56,205 bases of DNA from an uncultured Collinsella sp. (GTDB lineage Bacteria > Actinomycetota > Coriobacteriia > Coriobacteriales > Coriobacteriaceae), in the NCBI GenBank assembly GCA_900541175.1, contig UQIT01000013.1:1-56205 (forward strand). Direction: 5' to 3'. Positions within the stretch are counted from its first letter, which is position 1. Every line of letters begins with the position of its first letter. The notes beneath the pieces are model-generated. The model ran no database searches. It was given only the letters and a program-made list of their open reading frames with translations, and had not been told where the DNA came from. Below, piece after piece: positions 15,645 through 24,638 of this stretch. Made by a program: the position numbers and the translations under genes.

Positions 15645-16930
15645 TACTCGACCGGGGCTTCGACCTTGTCGATGGTCCAGGCGGCTCCGAGACCGCCGGT
15701 GGTGTTGCGGCGAATGCGCACGGTAACCTCGTGGCGCTCGCCGGCCTGCATGTAGCGCAGGGGGAAGCTTGCGCGGTTTCGCGCGGCCTCGATGGTACCG
15801 CGTTCGCGGGCGATCCAGTAGTACTCGCCGACGATGCCGAGCGTGTCGGCGCCGTAGGGGAGATAGGTCGACAGCTGGTGCAGAAGCGGGCCGGGGCAGA
15901 AGACCTCGGTTGCGAAATCGACGGGGAAGTCCTCGGGGATGGCGGGCGCTGCAGATGCGGGGGTTGGGGCCGCAGTGGGTGCCGAATCCGGCGCGGGTGC
16001 GGGAATTTGGTCGCAAGCAGAGGTGGGCGCGGATTCGATGACGGGTGCGGGCTCCGGCGTCGCTTCCGGCTTGATCGTGGAATCTGCGGCCTTCAAGGTG
16101 ACGGATGCGTCTGCAGCTGCAGTTTCAACCTCAACCTGCGTCGCGTTCTCGTTCTCGACGCTCGACTTTGCCTCGATGGGCGTGGATGCCATGGTGGTGA
16201 TGCCGGCGTTGGCGTTCTCGGGGTCGTAGACGACCGTAAGCGAGATGGCGGGCTGCGGCGTCTCGGGCTCCAGCGTCGACTCGGTAGCGTCTTGATCGTC
16301 GGGCTGATCGTCCTCGGCCTCGTCGCCAAAGACATCGCTGTTTTGGAGCGCGGGCGCCTCAGGTTGGCTAGCGGCTTCTTCTGTTGTCGACTTGGGAGCC
16401 TCGTTGAGCTCCGCAGTGGCTTCCTGCTCGGATATGACTTCGGGATCGGTCGTGGCAGCGATTTCGGTTTCGGCTTCTGCTGTTACCTCAATAGCGACTT
16501 CGATCTCGGGCTCGGGCTCGGGCACAGCTTCAACTACGGGCTCGGGACGCTTAACGTGCTTGGGGCGCACGGCCTTGAGGTCCTTCTCGCCGCGCTTCTT
16601 CTTTTTGTAGGACTGCTTGGCGCCCTTGGTGGCCTTGGGCTTGTCCTCGCCCTTGGCAAGGGCGGCATCCCATGCCTCGTTGGCGATGACGGTGGCATAC
16701 AGGCGACCGCCCTTAAAGACGGTCAGCTTAATGCAGTCATCGAGCTCCTCGAGCAGCTCGCGCGTGGACTCGAAGCCCAGGTCATAAGCGGCCATGTCGC
16801 CCGCGGCGAGTGCCTCCTCGACCTGCGTCATAAACGTTTGCTTGCCGCACCCAATCGCATCGCGCAGCAGGCGATACAGGTAGATGTGGTTGCCCAGCGA
16901 TAGCGTGGGCCTAACTATTGTCTTGCTCAT
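15644..16930 (-). CDS. low-complexity linker protein with N-terminal winged-helix/LOTUS-like region
   Basis: 428 residues starting at 16930 behind AGGAG. Residues about 1-95 are an ordered helical region; STRELLEELDDCIKLTVFKGGRLYATVI resembles an OST-HTH/LOTUS or similar winged-helix RNA-binding domain. A lysine-rich stretch follows (KKKKRGEK). Then comes about 220 residues of acidic Pro/Ala/Glu/Thr low complexity, and last a compact C-terminal domain of about 85 residues (FCPGPLLHQLSTYLPYG ... RIRRNTTGGLGAAW). No signal peptide or membrane helix is seen. The LOTUS reading is tentative. The two folded ends on a long tether suggest a scaffold or nucleic-acid-associated protein. Confidence 0.6.
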   Translation of the reverse strand: MSKTIVRPTLSLGNHIYLYRLLRDAIGCGKQTFMTQVEEALAAGDMAAYDLGFESTRELLEELDDCIKLTVFKGGRLYATVIANEAWDAALAKGEDKPKATKGAKQSYKKKKRGEKDLKAVRPKHVKRPEPVVEAVPEPEPEIEVAIEVTAEAETEIAATTDPEVISEQEATAELNEAPKSTTEEAASQPEAPALQNSDVFGDEAEDDQPDDQDATESTLEPETPQPAISLTVVYDPENANAGITTMASTPIEAKSSVENENATQVEVETAAADASVTLKAADSTIKPEATPEPAPVIESAPTSACDQIPAPAPDSAPTAAPTPASAAPAIPEDFPVDFATEVFCPGPLLHQLSTYLPYGADTLGIVGEYYWIARERGTIEAARNRASFPLRYMQAGERHEVTVRIRRNTTGGLGAAWTIDKVEAPVE

Positions 16931-17066
16931 GGCAAATCTCCTCTTTACACACGTAAAGCATCTTACCATCGCATAGCGTTTGCCATGGCGGCACCCAAGG
17001 CAAACGGGCGCAAACCGATATCGATTCGCGCCCGTTGTACAGGTTGCCTATCTGGGGATGCAGCGC

Positions 17067-18017
17067 CTAGTTGCCCGATGTCGTGCCTTGGCTTGAACTG
17101 TCAGATGTCGTGCCCGATGTGGTGCCACTCGAATTGCTGTTGTTGCTGTCTGCTGTGCCCGTTCCCGACGTGGTGTCGCTCGTCTGGCCGCCCGTGTTCG
17201 GCTGCGAACCGTCAGTCGTTTGGCTTGAGTCGGTCGTGCCGGACGGCGTGCCGCTGTTGGACGTGGAGGAATCGGTGGCCTGCGATTGGTTTTGGATGTT
17301 CGAGGACGAATCGGCAGGGGCGGAACTGTCTTGTGTGCCGTCCGTCTGTGCCTGCTGGTCATGCGAATGGGTGTTGCCATTTGCATCACTTTCCGTCGTT
17401 CGCGACGACAGAATCGGCTCGGGGCGCTCGCCCAGACCCTCACCGGCGGTGGTGATAAGGATGGCACCGGCGCAGGCGATGACCGCGACGATGGCGATGG
17501 CGATCGAGAAGACGATGACCTTCTTTTGTGTCTGGCTGCGCTCTGCCGCCGCCTTGGCGCGCAGGCTGTTGGGGGCGACGCGCGCCGTGGTCGCGCGTCC
17601 CGCAACCTGGCGCATCTCCTGCGTGGTCGCTGCGCCACCTAGGTGCTCCTCGACATCGGGCTCAACGGGCTCATAGGCGCCGGCGGGGTAGTCGACGTCG
17701 GCGTGCGTACCTTTGAGGGCTTTGGCGCTGGCAGAGATAAAGCGGCGGTAGACCTGCGAGGACACAACGGTGATGACCGAGCTCACGGCGGCGCCAATTA
17801 CTGAACCAGCGATACCAATCTTTGAAGCAAGCGCCACGCTCGTGGCGGCAGCTGCGGCGCCGGCAATGATCTGAGGAATGGAAATGTCATCGAACAGGCC
17901 CTTTTTGGGCGCGATGGCCATGGTCTGTCCGATGGAATGGTTCTCGTGCACGCCGTTGTTGAGCGATGCCGGCGTCATGACGCGCGTGCGCGGCGCGTCG
18001 GTGTACTTGGTTGTCAT
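17067..18017 (-). CDS. membrane protein with Ser/Thr-rich low-complexity tail
   Basis: 316 residues from ATG 18017, behind GGAGGACC. A short polar N-terminus is followed by a glycine/alanine-rich hydrophobic region (about residues 51-85). A basic segment follows, then one strong transmembrane helix (VIVFSIAIAIVAVIACAGAI, about 168-187). The last 120 residues are almost only Ser, Thr, Gly, Asp, Asn and Gln, a flexible probably extracellular stalk. No enzymatic motif is recognised. It follows the LOTUS-like gene on the same strand across 136 bases. It may be a wall-spanning structural protein. Confidence 0.65.
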   Translation of the reverse strand: MTTKYTDAPRTRVMTPASLNNGVHENHSIGQTMAIAPKKGLFDDISIPQIIAGAAAAATSVALASKIGIAGSVIGAAVSSVITVVSSQVYRRFISASAKALKGTHADVDYPAGAYEPVEPDVEEHLGGAATTQEMRQVAGRATTARVAPNSLRAKAAAERSQTQKKVIVFSIAIAIVAVIACAGAILITTAGEGLGERPEPILSSRTTESDANGNTHSHDQQAQTDGTQDSSAPADSSSNIQNQSQATDSSTSNSGTPSGTTDSSQTTDGSQPNTGGQTSDTTSGTGTADSNNSNSSGTTSGTTSDSSSQGTTSGN

Positions 18018-18192
18018 ACGGGGTCCTCCCGGTGTAAATCTGCTTCGTTTCATGCAGCCATCAGGGTACCCACCAGATGTGAATCGTACGTGACATTTAA
18101 CAGATACCATCAACTCATCAAGGGGGGCTTGCTGTCTTTGGCGAAATAGCTTGATGCTAAACTGGACTTACGATTGCAAGGTGGTTTACGTG

Positions 18193-18411
18193 ATGTACCC
18201 GTATATGACATTCGAAGACGGTACCGAGGTCATTCATTCTGACCTGATTACAGATGGCGATATCGAAAAGGTTATCGTGCATTTTGAGCGACCGACGGCA
18301 GAGGGCTTCGACTCCGCTCGTTGTGAGTTGCCTTCCTGTTCGTGGACTGACTGGGAAGGGCATTTTACTCAGAGTGAAAAACGAGCTTTCGAAGAGTGTT
18401 TGAGCAAATAA
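18193..18411 (+). CDS. small acidic hypothetical protein
   Basis: 72 residues. An AAGGTGG site at 18178-18184 points to the tandem GTG/ATG at 18190/18193. The product begins MYPYMTFEDGTEVIHSD and contains DIEKVIVHFERP and ARCELPSCSWTDWEG. Two or three beta strands with a C-terminal helix are likely; there is no signal or membrane segment. I do not recognise the family. It opens an AT-richer stretch that also carries a DUF2087 protein and an MFS gene. Confidence 0.55.
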   Translation: MYPYMTFEDGTEVIHSDLITDGDIEKVIVHFERPTAEGFDSARCELPSCSWTDWEGHFTQSEKRAFEECLSK

Positions 18412-18512
18412 TTTAGATTAGTTCGAGTTTAGTTCGAATAAAGAAGCTGAACGCGATGACCTAAAGCGTATGCATTTTTAGTATTAGATGCGTATGAAAA
18501 TGGAGGATGTGA

Positions 18513-18794
18513 ATGGATGAGCTAATAGACTTTAAAAAACGATTTCTCAAGAATGGCGAGCTGGTTTCAATTCCAAAAAAGGAAAGCTATAAAAGAATCA
18601 TGCTGCTATGGGCCGTCTCTTTCTTTGAATTAAATACAAGTTATACGGAGCTTCAAGTTAATCGTGTGCTGTCACAGCTCTATCCTGATTATGCCGTGTT
18701 GAGGCGGTACTTGGTTGATTATGGATTCCTATTAAGGGATGAACGAGGCCTGAAATACGAGGTTAATCGTGATGTTCACGGTATTGAGAGCTAG
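18513..18794 (+). CDS. DUF2087-domain protein
   Basis: 93 residues, preceded by GGAGG. The pattern KRIMLLWAVSFFELNTSYTELQVNRVL..LYPDYAVLRRYLVDYGFLLRD-RGLKYEV is the DUF2087 signature: an RxK-like start, Y-E--VN helix, then D---LRR-LVD-G---R. Such domains are winged-helix-like and often occur in, or next to, DNA-binding regulators. The gene overlaps the downstream MFS gene by about 26 bases, so it is probably co-translated with it and may regulate it. Confidence 0.75.
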   Translation: MDELIDFKKRFLKNGELVSIPKKESYKRIMLLWAVSFFELNTSYTELQVNRVLSQLYPDYAVLRRYLVDYGFLLRDERGLKYEVNRDVHGIES

Positions 18795-19956
18795 CCGTCC
18801 GATTCGGGTCCTATATATTGCTAGAGGGATAAGCGAAATAGGCAATTGGTGTGCGAATATTGCTTTGCCAATGCTGATTTACGAGGTAACTCACGATGTT
18901 TCTGCAACTGCTTTGATGGTCTGCTGCAGATTTGCCCCCTCTCTGTTTTCAGTTGCGCTCGCGCAGCTGCCTCAGAAGATGGGTATCGGGACACTGCAGG
19001 CCATGAGATTGGCAGACTTAATTCGCGCGGGATTATTCGTTTGCTATATTTTTGTTGATAGTAAATGGAGTATGTTTGCTATTACGTGCGCGGTATCGCT
19101 TTGCCGAACGGTTGAAATGCCCTGCTTTTACTCGTTGTTAAGAGCCAATACGAATAGTATCAATCGCGACGTAATTAATAATTCGTTTGGGTTTCTGCAG
19201 AATTTGATGATGGTTCTGGGGCCAGTTGCCGGCGGTTTTGTTGTCGCTCAATTTGGGGCGGAGGCTGTTCTTGCATTAGACGCGCTTTCTTTTGCCGCGT
19301 CGTTCTGGTTGCTGCGAGATGTTCCGTCGGTTATCGAGGTTAATGATAAAGAGGGGATAAGCAAAAATGAAAAATACAGGACTGCATTTAGTGATCTTAG
19401 CGCGAAGCACTTGGCAATTGGTTTCCTATTAATCGATATTTCTAGTGGCGTGGCATTCGGCTCTCTGAATTCTCTTTTGCCAGCTATAGCGCAATTGCAA
19501 TTTGACTCGTCATCGATACAATACGGATTCCTTCAGAGTAGTCTTACAATCGGACTGTTGTTCGGAAATACAATATATGGTCGTTTAATCAGTGGTTCCG
19601 ATTGCGTTAAATCATATTGTTTTGTGACGTATCTTGCGCTCGGTGCGTATCTGGCGTTTGGCTATCGCTATGCGTCTGGGATATCGTTTATTTTCCTTTT
19701 TATCGTCGGTGCCGGAAACGCCATTCAAGATGTGCTTCTCATAACATCGCTGCAGGATTTGGCGAGAGACGGATCTGAATCGATAGGCCTGTTTTCAATT
19801 AGGGAGTCTTTGCAATCGGTTGCTGTTGTTATTTCAACACTCCTTGTTTCGCTGTTCACGAGCATCGCGATGTTCTCAATTCTCGTTACAGGACTTGGTG
19901 TATTTTCAATTATGATGGTAGTTGTGTTTCAATTGAATTATTTGCGAAAGATGTGA
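18769..19956 (+). CDS. MFS transporter (probable drug exporter type)
   Basis: 395 residues with about 12 hydrophobic segments. It has the MFS-3/enterobactin-exporter-like pattern: RPIRVLYIARGISEIGNW at the first helix, LPMLIYEVTHDVSATALM, and a charged mid-loop at about 190-210. The start may be GTG 18769 or ATG 18772; a GAGG at 18759 is 6 or 9 bases away. It overlaps the DUF2087 gene end. Base composition is AT-richer than the surrounding genome, which suggests acquisition. The substrate is unknown. Confidence 0.8.
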   Translation: MMFTVLRASRPIRVLYIARGISEIGNWCANIALPMLIYEVTHDVSATALMVCCRFAPSLFSVALAQLPQKMGIGTLQAMRLADLIRAGLFVCYIFVDSKWSMFAITCAVSLCRTVEMPCFYSLLRANTNSINRDVINNSFGFLQNLMMVLGPVAGGFVVAQFGAEAVLALDALSFAASFWLLRDVPSVIEVNDKEGISKNEKYRTAFSDLSAKHLAIGFLLIDISSGVAFGSLNSLLPAIAQLQFDSSSIQYGFLQSSLTIGLLFGNTIYGRLISGSDCVKSYCFVTYLALGAYLAFGYRYASGISFIFLFIVGAGNAIQDVLLITSLQDLARDGSESIGLFSIRESLQSVAVVISTLLVSLFTSIAMFSILVTGLGVFSIMMVVVFQLNYLRKM

Positions 19957-20090
19957 CGTTGATATGCCTTAATTTTGAAATACATGCTCTTAGCACAGGT
20001 TGGCCTCTCAGTAAACAGGGAGGTTGCTTTGGCTAGTTAGAGATATGTGAACGTCCGTTAGACTGAATCTCAGGGTAGAAGGGGCCTCCA

Positions 20091-22091
20091 GTGTCCAGAT
20101 CAACAAGGCAATGCTGCGTTTCGGCTAATAAGAACGATGGCTTTTTGCGTGTGGCGGCGGCGTCGCCGCAGATTCGTGTGGCCGATGTCGAGGGCAATGC
20201 CGAGGTTGCGTTAGCGGCTGTTCGCGCGGCTGTCGAGCGCGGCGTTCGTGCTCTGGTGCTGCCCGAGCTCAACTTGTGCGGCTATACCGCGGCCGATCTG
20301 TTCCATAACCGCACATTACTGCATGCCTGCGAGGCTGCTTTGGTGCATATCCTCGATGAGACTCGTGAGCTGCCGATTGTCTTTACCATCGGTCTTCCCG
20401 TTGCGGTTGCCGAGAATATCTACAACTGCGCCGCCGTGTGCTGCGCGGGCGAGCTTTTGGGTCTTACGGCCAAGAAGTATCTGCCCAACTATGGCGAGTT
20501 CTACGAGCGCCGCTGGTTTGCTCCGGCGCCCGCAGATCCTGTGTGGGTCGAGTTTGCCGGTCAGGGTCCGGTTCCGCTGGGTTCGGGGCTTGTCTACCGT
20601 TGCTGTGATGAGGGTGCTGAAGACCTGGTGCTGGGCGTTGAGGTCTGCGAGGATCTGTGGGTGCCGGCGCCCCCTTCGACCGAGATGGCGCTTGCCGGTG
20701 CGACGGTGATTCTCAACCCGTCGGCTTCGGACGAGATTATCGGTAAGGCGGATTACCGCCGCAGCCTTATCTCTAACCAAAGCGCGCGCCTGTACTGCGC
20801 CTATGCCTACGCGGACGCGAGCGAGGGCGAGTCCACGACCGACATGGTCTTTGCGGGCGAGAACCTCGTCTACGAAAACGGCTCTAAGCTCGCCGCGACC
20901 AAATTGCTTACCTGCGATATGGCCATCGCCGACGTTGACCTTGACCGCCTGGTTGCCGAACGCCGTCGCTCGACGACGTGGACGCGTGCCGACGATGCTC
21001 CGGAGGCCACGACCGTTGAGTTTTCGTTTGAGGGCGTGCAGGCCGAAGAACCTGTCTTGCGCGATGCCTGCGATATCGACCGCGTTTTCCCGCGCGCGCC
21101 CTTTGTGCCGGCCGACCACGGCGACCTGGCCGAGCGCTGCGAGACCATCCTCGACCTGCAGACTGCGGGCCTCAAGACCCGCCTCGCCCACACAGGTACC
21201 AAGGCTGCGGTCATCGGCCTTTCGGGTGGCTTGGACTCCACGTTGGCACTGCTTGTGACCGTGCGTGCCTTCGATGCGCTGGGGCTGCCGCGCACGGGTA
21301 TCACGGCGGTCTCCATGCCAGGTTTTGGCACGACGCATCGCACCAAGTCGAATGCCGAGTCGCTTGCCCGCGACCTGGGTGTGAGCTTCCGTGAGGTTTC
21401 GATTCACGCGGCCGTGGAACGTCACTTTAAGGATATCGAGCATGATCCGGCTGTGCAGGACGTGACCTACGAGAACAGCCAGGCGCGCGAGCGTACGCAG
21501 ATTCTGATGGATCTGGCCAACCAGGCTGGCGGTTTTGTCATCGGCACGGGCGACCTGTCGGAGCTGGCGCTCGGCTGGGCTACCTATAACGGCGACCACA
21601 TGAGCATGTACGCCGTCAACGCGAGCGTGCCCAAGACGCTTGTGCGCCATCTGGTGCGCTATGCCGCCGATGTCTTTGGCGGGCGCATTGCCGAGGTCTT
21701 GCTCGATATCCTCGATACGCCGGTGTCCCCCGAGCTTCTGCCGCCCACGGGCGACGGCGAGATTGCGCAGAAGACTGAGGATTTGGTGGGCCCGTACGAG
21801 CTGCATGACTACTTCCTCTACTACCTGCTGCGTTTTGGCTTTGAGCCGGGCAAGATCTACCGCATGGCGCTCAAGAGCTTCGAGGGCGTCTACGACGCCA
21901 AGATCGTCCACACGTGGCTACGTACGTTCTACCGTCGCTTCTTTGCCCAGCAGTTTAAGCGCAGCTGCCTGCCCGATGGTCCCAAGGTGGGCTCGGTGAC
22001 GCTCAGCCCGCGCGGCGATTGGCGTATGCCGAGTGACGCTAGCTCGCGTCTGTGGCTTGCGCAGATCGACGCGCTCAATCCAGTTGACTAA
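20091..22091 (+). CDS. nadE: glutamine-dependent NAD+ synthetase
   Basis: 666 residues, typical for the two-domain enzyme. The N-terminal nitrilase-type glutaminase has its triad as PELNLCGYTAADLF (Glu), KKYLPNYGEFYE (Lys) and GVEVCEDLW (Cys). The C-terminal synthetase has the pyrophosphate loop GLSGGLDSTLAL and the NAD-site region GTGDLSELALGWATYNGDHM. It amidates nicotinic acid adenine dinucleotide to NAD+, with ammonia tunnelled between domains. The GTG start at 20091 has an AAGGGG site; a start near ATG-less DGFLRVAAA residues is less likely. It is monocistronic by spacing. Confidence 0.93.
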   Translation: MSRSTRQCCVSANKNDGFLRVAAASPQIRVADVEGNAEVALAAVRAAVERGVRALVLPELNLCGYTAADLFHNRTLLHACEAALVHILDETRELPIVFTIGLPVAVAENIYNCAAVCCAGELLGLTAKKYLPNYGEFYERRWFAPAPADPVWVEFAGQGPVPLGSGLVYRCCDEGAEDLVLGVEVCEDLWVPAPPSTEMALAGATVILNPSASDEIIGKADYRRSLISNQSARLYCAYAYADASEGESTTDMVFAGENLVYENGSKLAATKLLTCDMAIADVDLDRLVAERRRSTTWTRADDAPEATTVEFSFEGVQAEEPVLRDACDIDRVFPRAPFVPADHGDLAERCETILDLQTAGLKTRLAHTGTKAAVIGLSGGLDSTLALLVTVRAFDALGLPRTGITAVSMPGFGTTHRTKSNAESLARDLGVSFREVSIHAAVERHFKDIEHDPAVQDVTYENSQARERTQILMDLANQAGGFVIGTGDLSELALGWATYNGDHMSMYAVNASVPKTLVRHLVRYAADVFGGRIAEVLLDILDTPVSPELLPPTGDGEIAQKTEDLVGPYELHDYFLYYLLRFGFEPGKIYRMALKSFEGVYDAKIVHTWLRTFYRRFFAQQFKRSCLPDGPKVGSVTLSPRGDWRMPSDASSRLWLAQIDALNPVD

Positions 22092-22159
22092 GGTTGGCTA
22101 AATTGAACCTATACGGGGGTTGCAAGCGTTACACTTTTGCAATCTGATGGCCCGTATCG

Positions 22160-22191
22160 CGCGGTGCTCTTGTCGGAGCGCCGCGTTTTTT
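22160..22191 (+). terminator. terminator/attenuator before the aminotransferase gene
   Basis: CGCGGTGCTC (22160-22169) pairs with GAGCGCCGCG (22176-22185), followed by six T residues. The hairpin ends just 18 bases before the ATG at 22210, leaving no room for a promoter, so the downstream gene must be reached by read-through: an attenuator or a leaky nadE terminator. Confidence 0.75.
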
Positions 22192-22209
22192 ATATCGAAA
22201 GGTGGCACC

Positions 22210-23373
22210 ATGCAGGCATCGCATCGTCTCGACCGCTTTGGCGCGGAGGTCTTCGCCTCGCTCAACAACAAGCTTCTCGCGCTGAAGGCTCAGGGCAAGA
22301 CCATTTACAACATGAGCGTGGGCACGCCCGACTTTAAGCCGTACGACCATGTGGTCGAGGCGCTCACGCAGGCAGCCCAAGATCCCGAGATGTGGAAGTA
22401 TGCCCTGCGCGACCTGCCCGAACTCAAGCAAGCCGTGTGCGATTACTATGAGCGTCGCTTTGGCGTTTCGGGCATTACGCCGTCTATGGTGCAGTCGTGC
22501 AACGGCACGCAGGAGGGCGTGGGCCATTTGGGCCTGGCCCTGCTCGATCCGGGTGACACCATTCTGGTTCCCGATCCGTGCTACCCGGTCTTTGAGGCGG
22601 GTGCCAAGATCGCCGATGCCAAGCTCGAATACTATCCGCTGGTTGCCGAGCATAATTACCTGCCCTATGTGGCGGGTATCGATCCCGAGGTGGCCGATCG
22701 TGCCAAGTATATGATCGTGTCGCTGCCCGCGAACCCGGTCGGCTCGGTGGGCACGCCCGAGGTCTACGAGGAGATTATCGCCTTTGCCCGCGAGCATGAT
22801 CTGTTGATCGTTCATGACAACGCGTACTCCGACATCGTGTTCGACGGCGAGCCGGGCGGCAGCTTCTTGCAGTATCCCGGCGCGCTCGAGGTGGGCGTGG
22901 AGTTCTTCTCGCTCTCTAAGTCGTTTAACGTCACCGGCGCGCGCATCGGCTTTTTGGTCGGCCGCGAGGACGTGGTCTCTGCCTTTGCCAAGCTGCGCAG
23001 CCAGATCGACTTTGGTATGTTCTTCCCGATTCAGAAGGCCGCCATCGCCTGCCTGAACGGTCCGCGCGATGAGGTCGAGGCGCAGCGTCTGAAGTACCAG
23101 GAGCGCCGCGATGCCCTGTGCGACGGTCTTGAGGGCCTGGGCTGGGAGCGTCCCAACGCACATGGCTCTATGTTTGTGTGGGCCAAGCTTCCCGGTGGTC
23201 GCACCGATTCCATGGCGTTTTGCGAGGAGCTCATGGAGAAGGCCGGCGTTGTGGTGACGCCGGGCGCGAGCTTTGGTCCTTCGGGCGAGGGACACGTGCG
23301 CATGGCGCTGGTCCTGCCGCCCGATCAGATCGCTTTGGCTGTCGAGGCCATTCGCGAGGTGGGCCTGTATTAG
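22210..23373 (+). CDS. class I/II PLP aminotransferase (PatA/LL-DAP-aminotransferase-like)
   Basis: 387 residues from ATG 22210 after GAAAGGTGG. Family motifs are NMSVGTPDF (substrate-side Gly), YALRDLPELKQAV, NGTQEGVGHLGLALLDPGD, LPANPVGSVG, DNAYSDIVFDG (PLP Asp and Tyr), and SLSKSFNVTGARIGF with the Schiff-base Lys. This is the fold-type I branch that includes N-acetyl-LL-DAP aminotransferase (PatA) and DapL-type enzymes. Because the genome uses the N-acetyl DAP branch (dapH at 27091), a PatA role is plausible. An alanine or aromatic aminotransferase remains possible. Confidence 0.85.
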   Translation: MQASHRLDRFGAEVFASLNNKLLALKAQGKTIYNMSVGTPDFKPYDHVVEALTQAAQDPEMWKYALRDLPELKQAVCDYYERRFGVSGITPSMVQSCNGTQEGVGHLGLALLDPGDTILVPDPCYPVFEAGAKIADAKLEYYPLVAEHNYLPYVAGIDPEVADRAKYMIVSLPANPVGSVGTPEVYEEIIAFAREHDLLIVHDNAYSDIVFDGEPGGSFLQYPGALEVGVEFFSLSKSFNVTGARIGFLVGREDVVSAFAKLRSQIDFGMFFPIQKAAIACLNGPRDEVEAQRLKYQERRDALCDGLEGLGWERPNAHGSMFVWAKLPGGRTDSMAFCEELMEKAGVVVTPGASFGPSGEGHVRMALVLPPDQIALAVEAIREVGLY

Positions 23374-23414
23374 AAAGTTATTTCGACTCGTCAATAGCTC
23401 GAAACCGATTTCGT

Positions 23415-23436
23415 GCAGTTATTTTACGAATACTGC
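23415..23436 (+). promoter_or_regulatory. inverted repeat upstream of ldh
   Basis: GCAGTTATT and AATACTGC form an interrupted dyad about 140 bases before ldh and 40 bases before a -10-like CATAAT. It is a possible operator; no regulator can be named. Confidence 0.3.
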
Positions 23437-23518
23437 AAACAATTTCGGTAAACGGTCGATTTTTGGCTGCGAATAGGGGCATAATCAAAGTCCCGATTGG
23501 ATGTATTGGGATTACGGC

Positions 23519-23551
23519 AAGCCGCTCGGGTCGTTCCCGGGCGGCTTGTTT
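23519..23551 (+). terminator. hairpin in the ldh leader
   Basis: AAGCCGCTCGGG (23519-23530) pairs with CCCGGGCGGCTT (23536-23547), then GTTTG. It sits 27 bases before the ldh start, within the expected 5' leader. The short U-tract makes it a weak terminator or attenuator. Confidence 0.45.
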
Positions 23552-23574
23552 GTGGAGAGAGATGGGAGTTTCTA

Positions 23575-24525
23575 ATGGTTAACGAGAAGAAGGTCGCTAT
23601 TGTCGGCTGCGGCTTCGTCGGTTCGTCTTCGGCGTTCGCACTGATGCAGAGTGGTCTGTTCTCCGAGATGGTCCTCATCGACGTGGACAAGAACCGTGCC
23701 GAGGGTGAGGCCCTGGATATCGCGCACGGCATGACGTTTGCCGAGCCGATGAAGATCTACGCCGGCGATTATTCCGATGTCGCCGACGCCGCCATGATCG
23801 TCGTCACCGCTGGCGCTGCCCAGAAGCCCGGTGAGACCCGCCTGGACCTGGTCAACAAGAACGTAAACATCTTTAAGTCCATTATCCCCGAGATTAAGAA
23901 GTCCGGCTTCGACGGCATTCTGCTAATCGTCTCCAACCCGGTTGATGTTCTGACCTATGCCGCCATCAAGATGTCCGGCCTGCCCGAGGGCCATGTCATC
24001 GGCTCCGGCACCGTGCTCGACACTGGCCGTCTGCAGCAGATGCTCGGCGCTCACGTCGAGGTCGATCCGCGCGACGTTCAGGCCTACGTCATGGGTGAGC
24101 ACGGCGACTCCGAGTTTGTCGCTTGGTCCAGCGCTCAGGTTGCCGGCGTTCCGCTGAACACCTTCTGCGAGCTTCACGGCCATCTGGAGCATGAGGCTGC
24201 CGAGAAGCGCATCGCCGAGGACGTCAAGAACTCCGCCTACACCATCATCGAGAAGAAGCACGCCACCTACTACGGCGTCGCCATGGCCGTTAAGCGCATC
24301 TGCACTGCCGTCATGCGCGATGAGCAGACCGTTCTGCCCGTCTCCTCGCTCATGGTGGGCGAGTATGGCCTGTCCGATCTTGCCATCTCCATGCCGACCG
24401 TCGTCGGCCGCGACGGCGTTGTCTGCCGCGTCCCCGTGCCGCTGAACGATGACGAGAAGCATGAGCTCACCGCCTCCGCCAAGGCCCTCAAGGACATCAT
24501 CGACAGCGTCGACTTCTCCTGCTAA
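23575..24525 (+). CDS. ldh: L-lactate dehydrogenase
   Basis: 316 residues. The NAD-binding loop GCGFVGSSSA is at about 10-19, with DVDKN after the second strand. DLVNKNVNIFK, IVSNPVDVLTYAAIKMSGLP and the catalytic-His motif MGEHGDSE (about 178-185) are those of L-LDH and not malate dehydrogenase. It reduces pyruvate to L-lactate with NADH, fitting fermentative growth. The ATG at 23575 follows GGGAG. The gene is followed by a strong terminator at 24556, so it is probably a single-gene unit. Confidence 0.93.
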   Translation: MVNEKKVAIVGCGFVGSSSAFALMQSGLFSEMVLIDVDKNRAEGEALDIAHGMTFAEPMKIYAGDYSDVADAAMIVVTAGAAQKPGETRLDLVNKNVNIFKSIIPEIKKSGFDGILLIVSNPVDVLTYAAIKMSGLPEGHVIGSGTVLDTGRLQQMLGAHVEVDPRDVQAYVMGEHGDSEFVAWSSAQVAGVPLNTFCELHGHLEHEAAEKRIAEDVKNSAYTIIEKKHATYYGVAMAVKRICTAVMRDEQTVLPVSSLMVGEYGLSDLAISMPTVVGRDGVVCRVPVPLNDDEKHELTASAKALKDIIDSVDFSC

Positions 24526-24555
24526 ATTAGGCTCGTTTGCCAGCAAGCTACAATG

Positions 24556-24591
24556 AAGGCGCCTGGGTCCACACGACCCGGGCGCCTTTTT
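24556..24591 (+). terminator. strong intrinsic terminator after ldh
   Basis: AAGGCGCCTGGGTC (24556-24569) pairs with GACCCGGGCGCCTT (24575-24588), followed by T residues to 24591. Confidence 0.9.
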
Positions 24592-24624
24592 GGTGCAAGG
24601 GGGACAGGTTGCTTTGCACCATTG
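24590..24624 (+). repeat. GGGACAGG hairpin repeat, copy 1
   Basis: TGGTGCAA (24591-24598) pairs with TTGCACCA (24614-24621), with GGGGACAGGTTGC in the loop. An inverted near-copy lies at 25803-25835, so the two flank the gene in between. About 31 of 35 positions agree with the reverse complement of copy 2. Confidence 0.75.
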
Positions 24625-24638
24625 TTGATGGGAGAGCC

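Noticed and set aside
15623..16903. 426-codon plus-strand glycine/leucine-rich frame
   Set aside because: Reverse of the acidic low-complexity region; the minus-strand gene has a ribosome site and ordered ends.
20316..21911. 531-codon minus-strand frame opposite nadE
   Set aside because: Composition is typical of an antisense shadow, and nadE motifs are complete on the plus strand.
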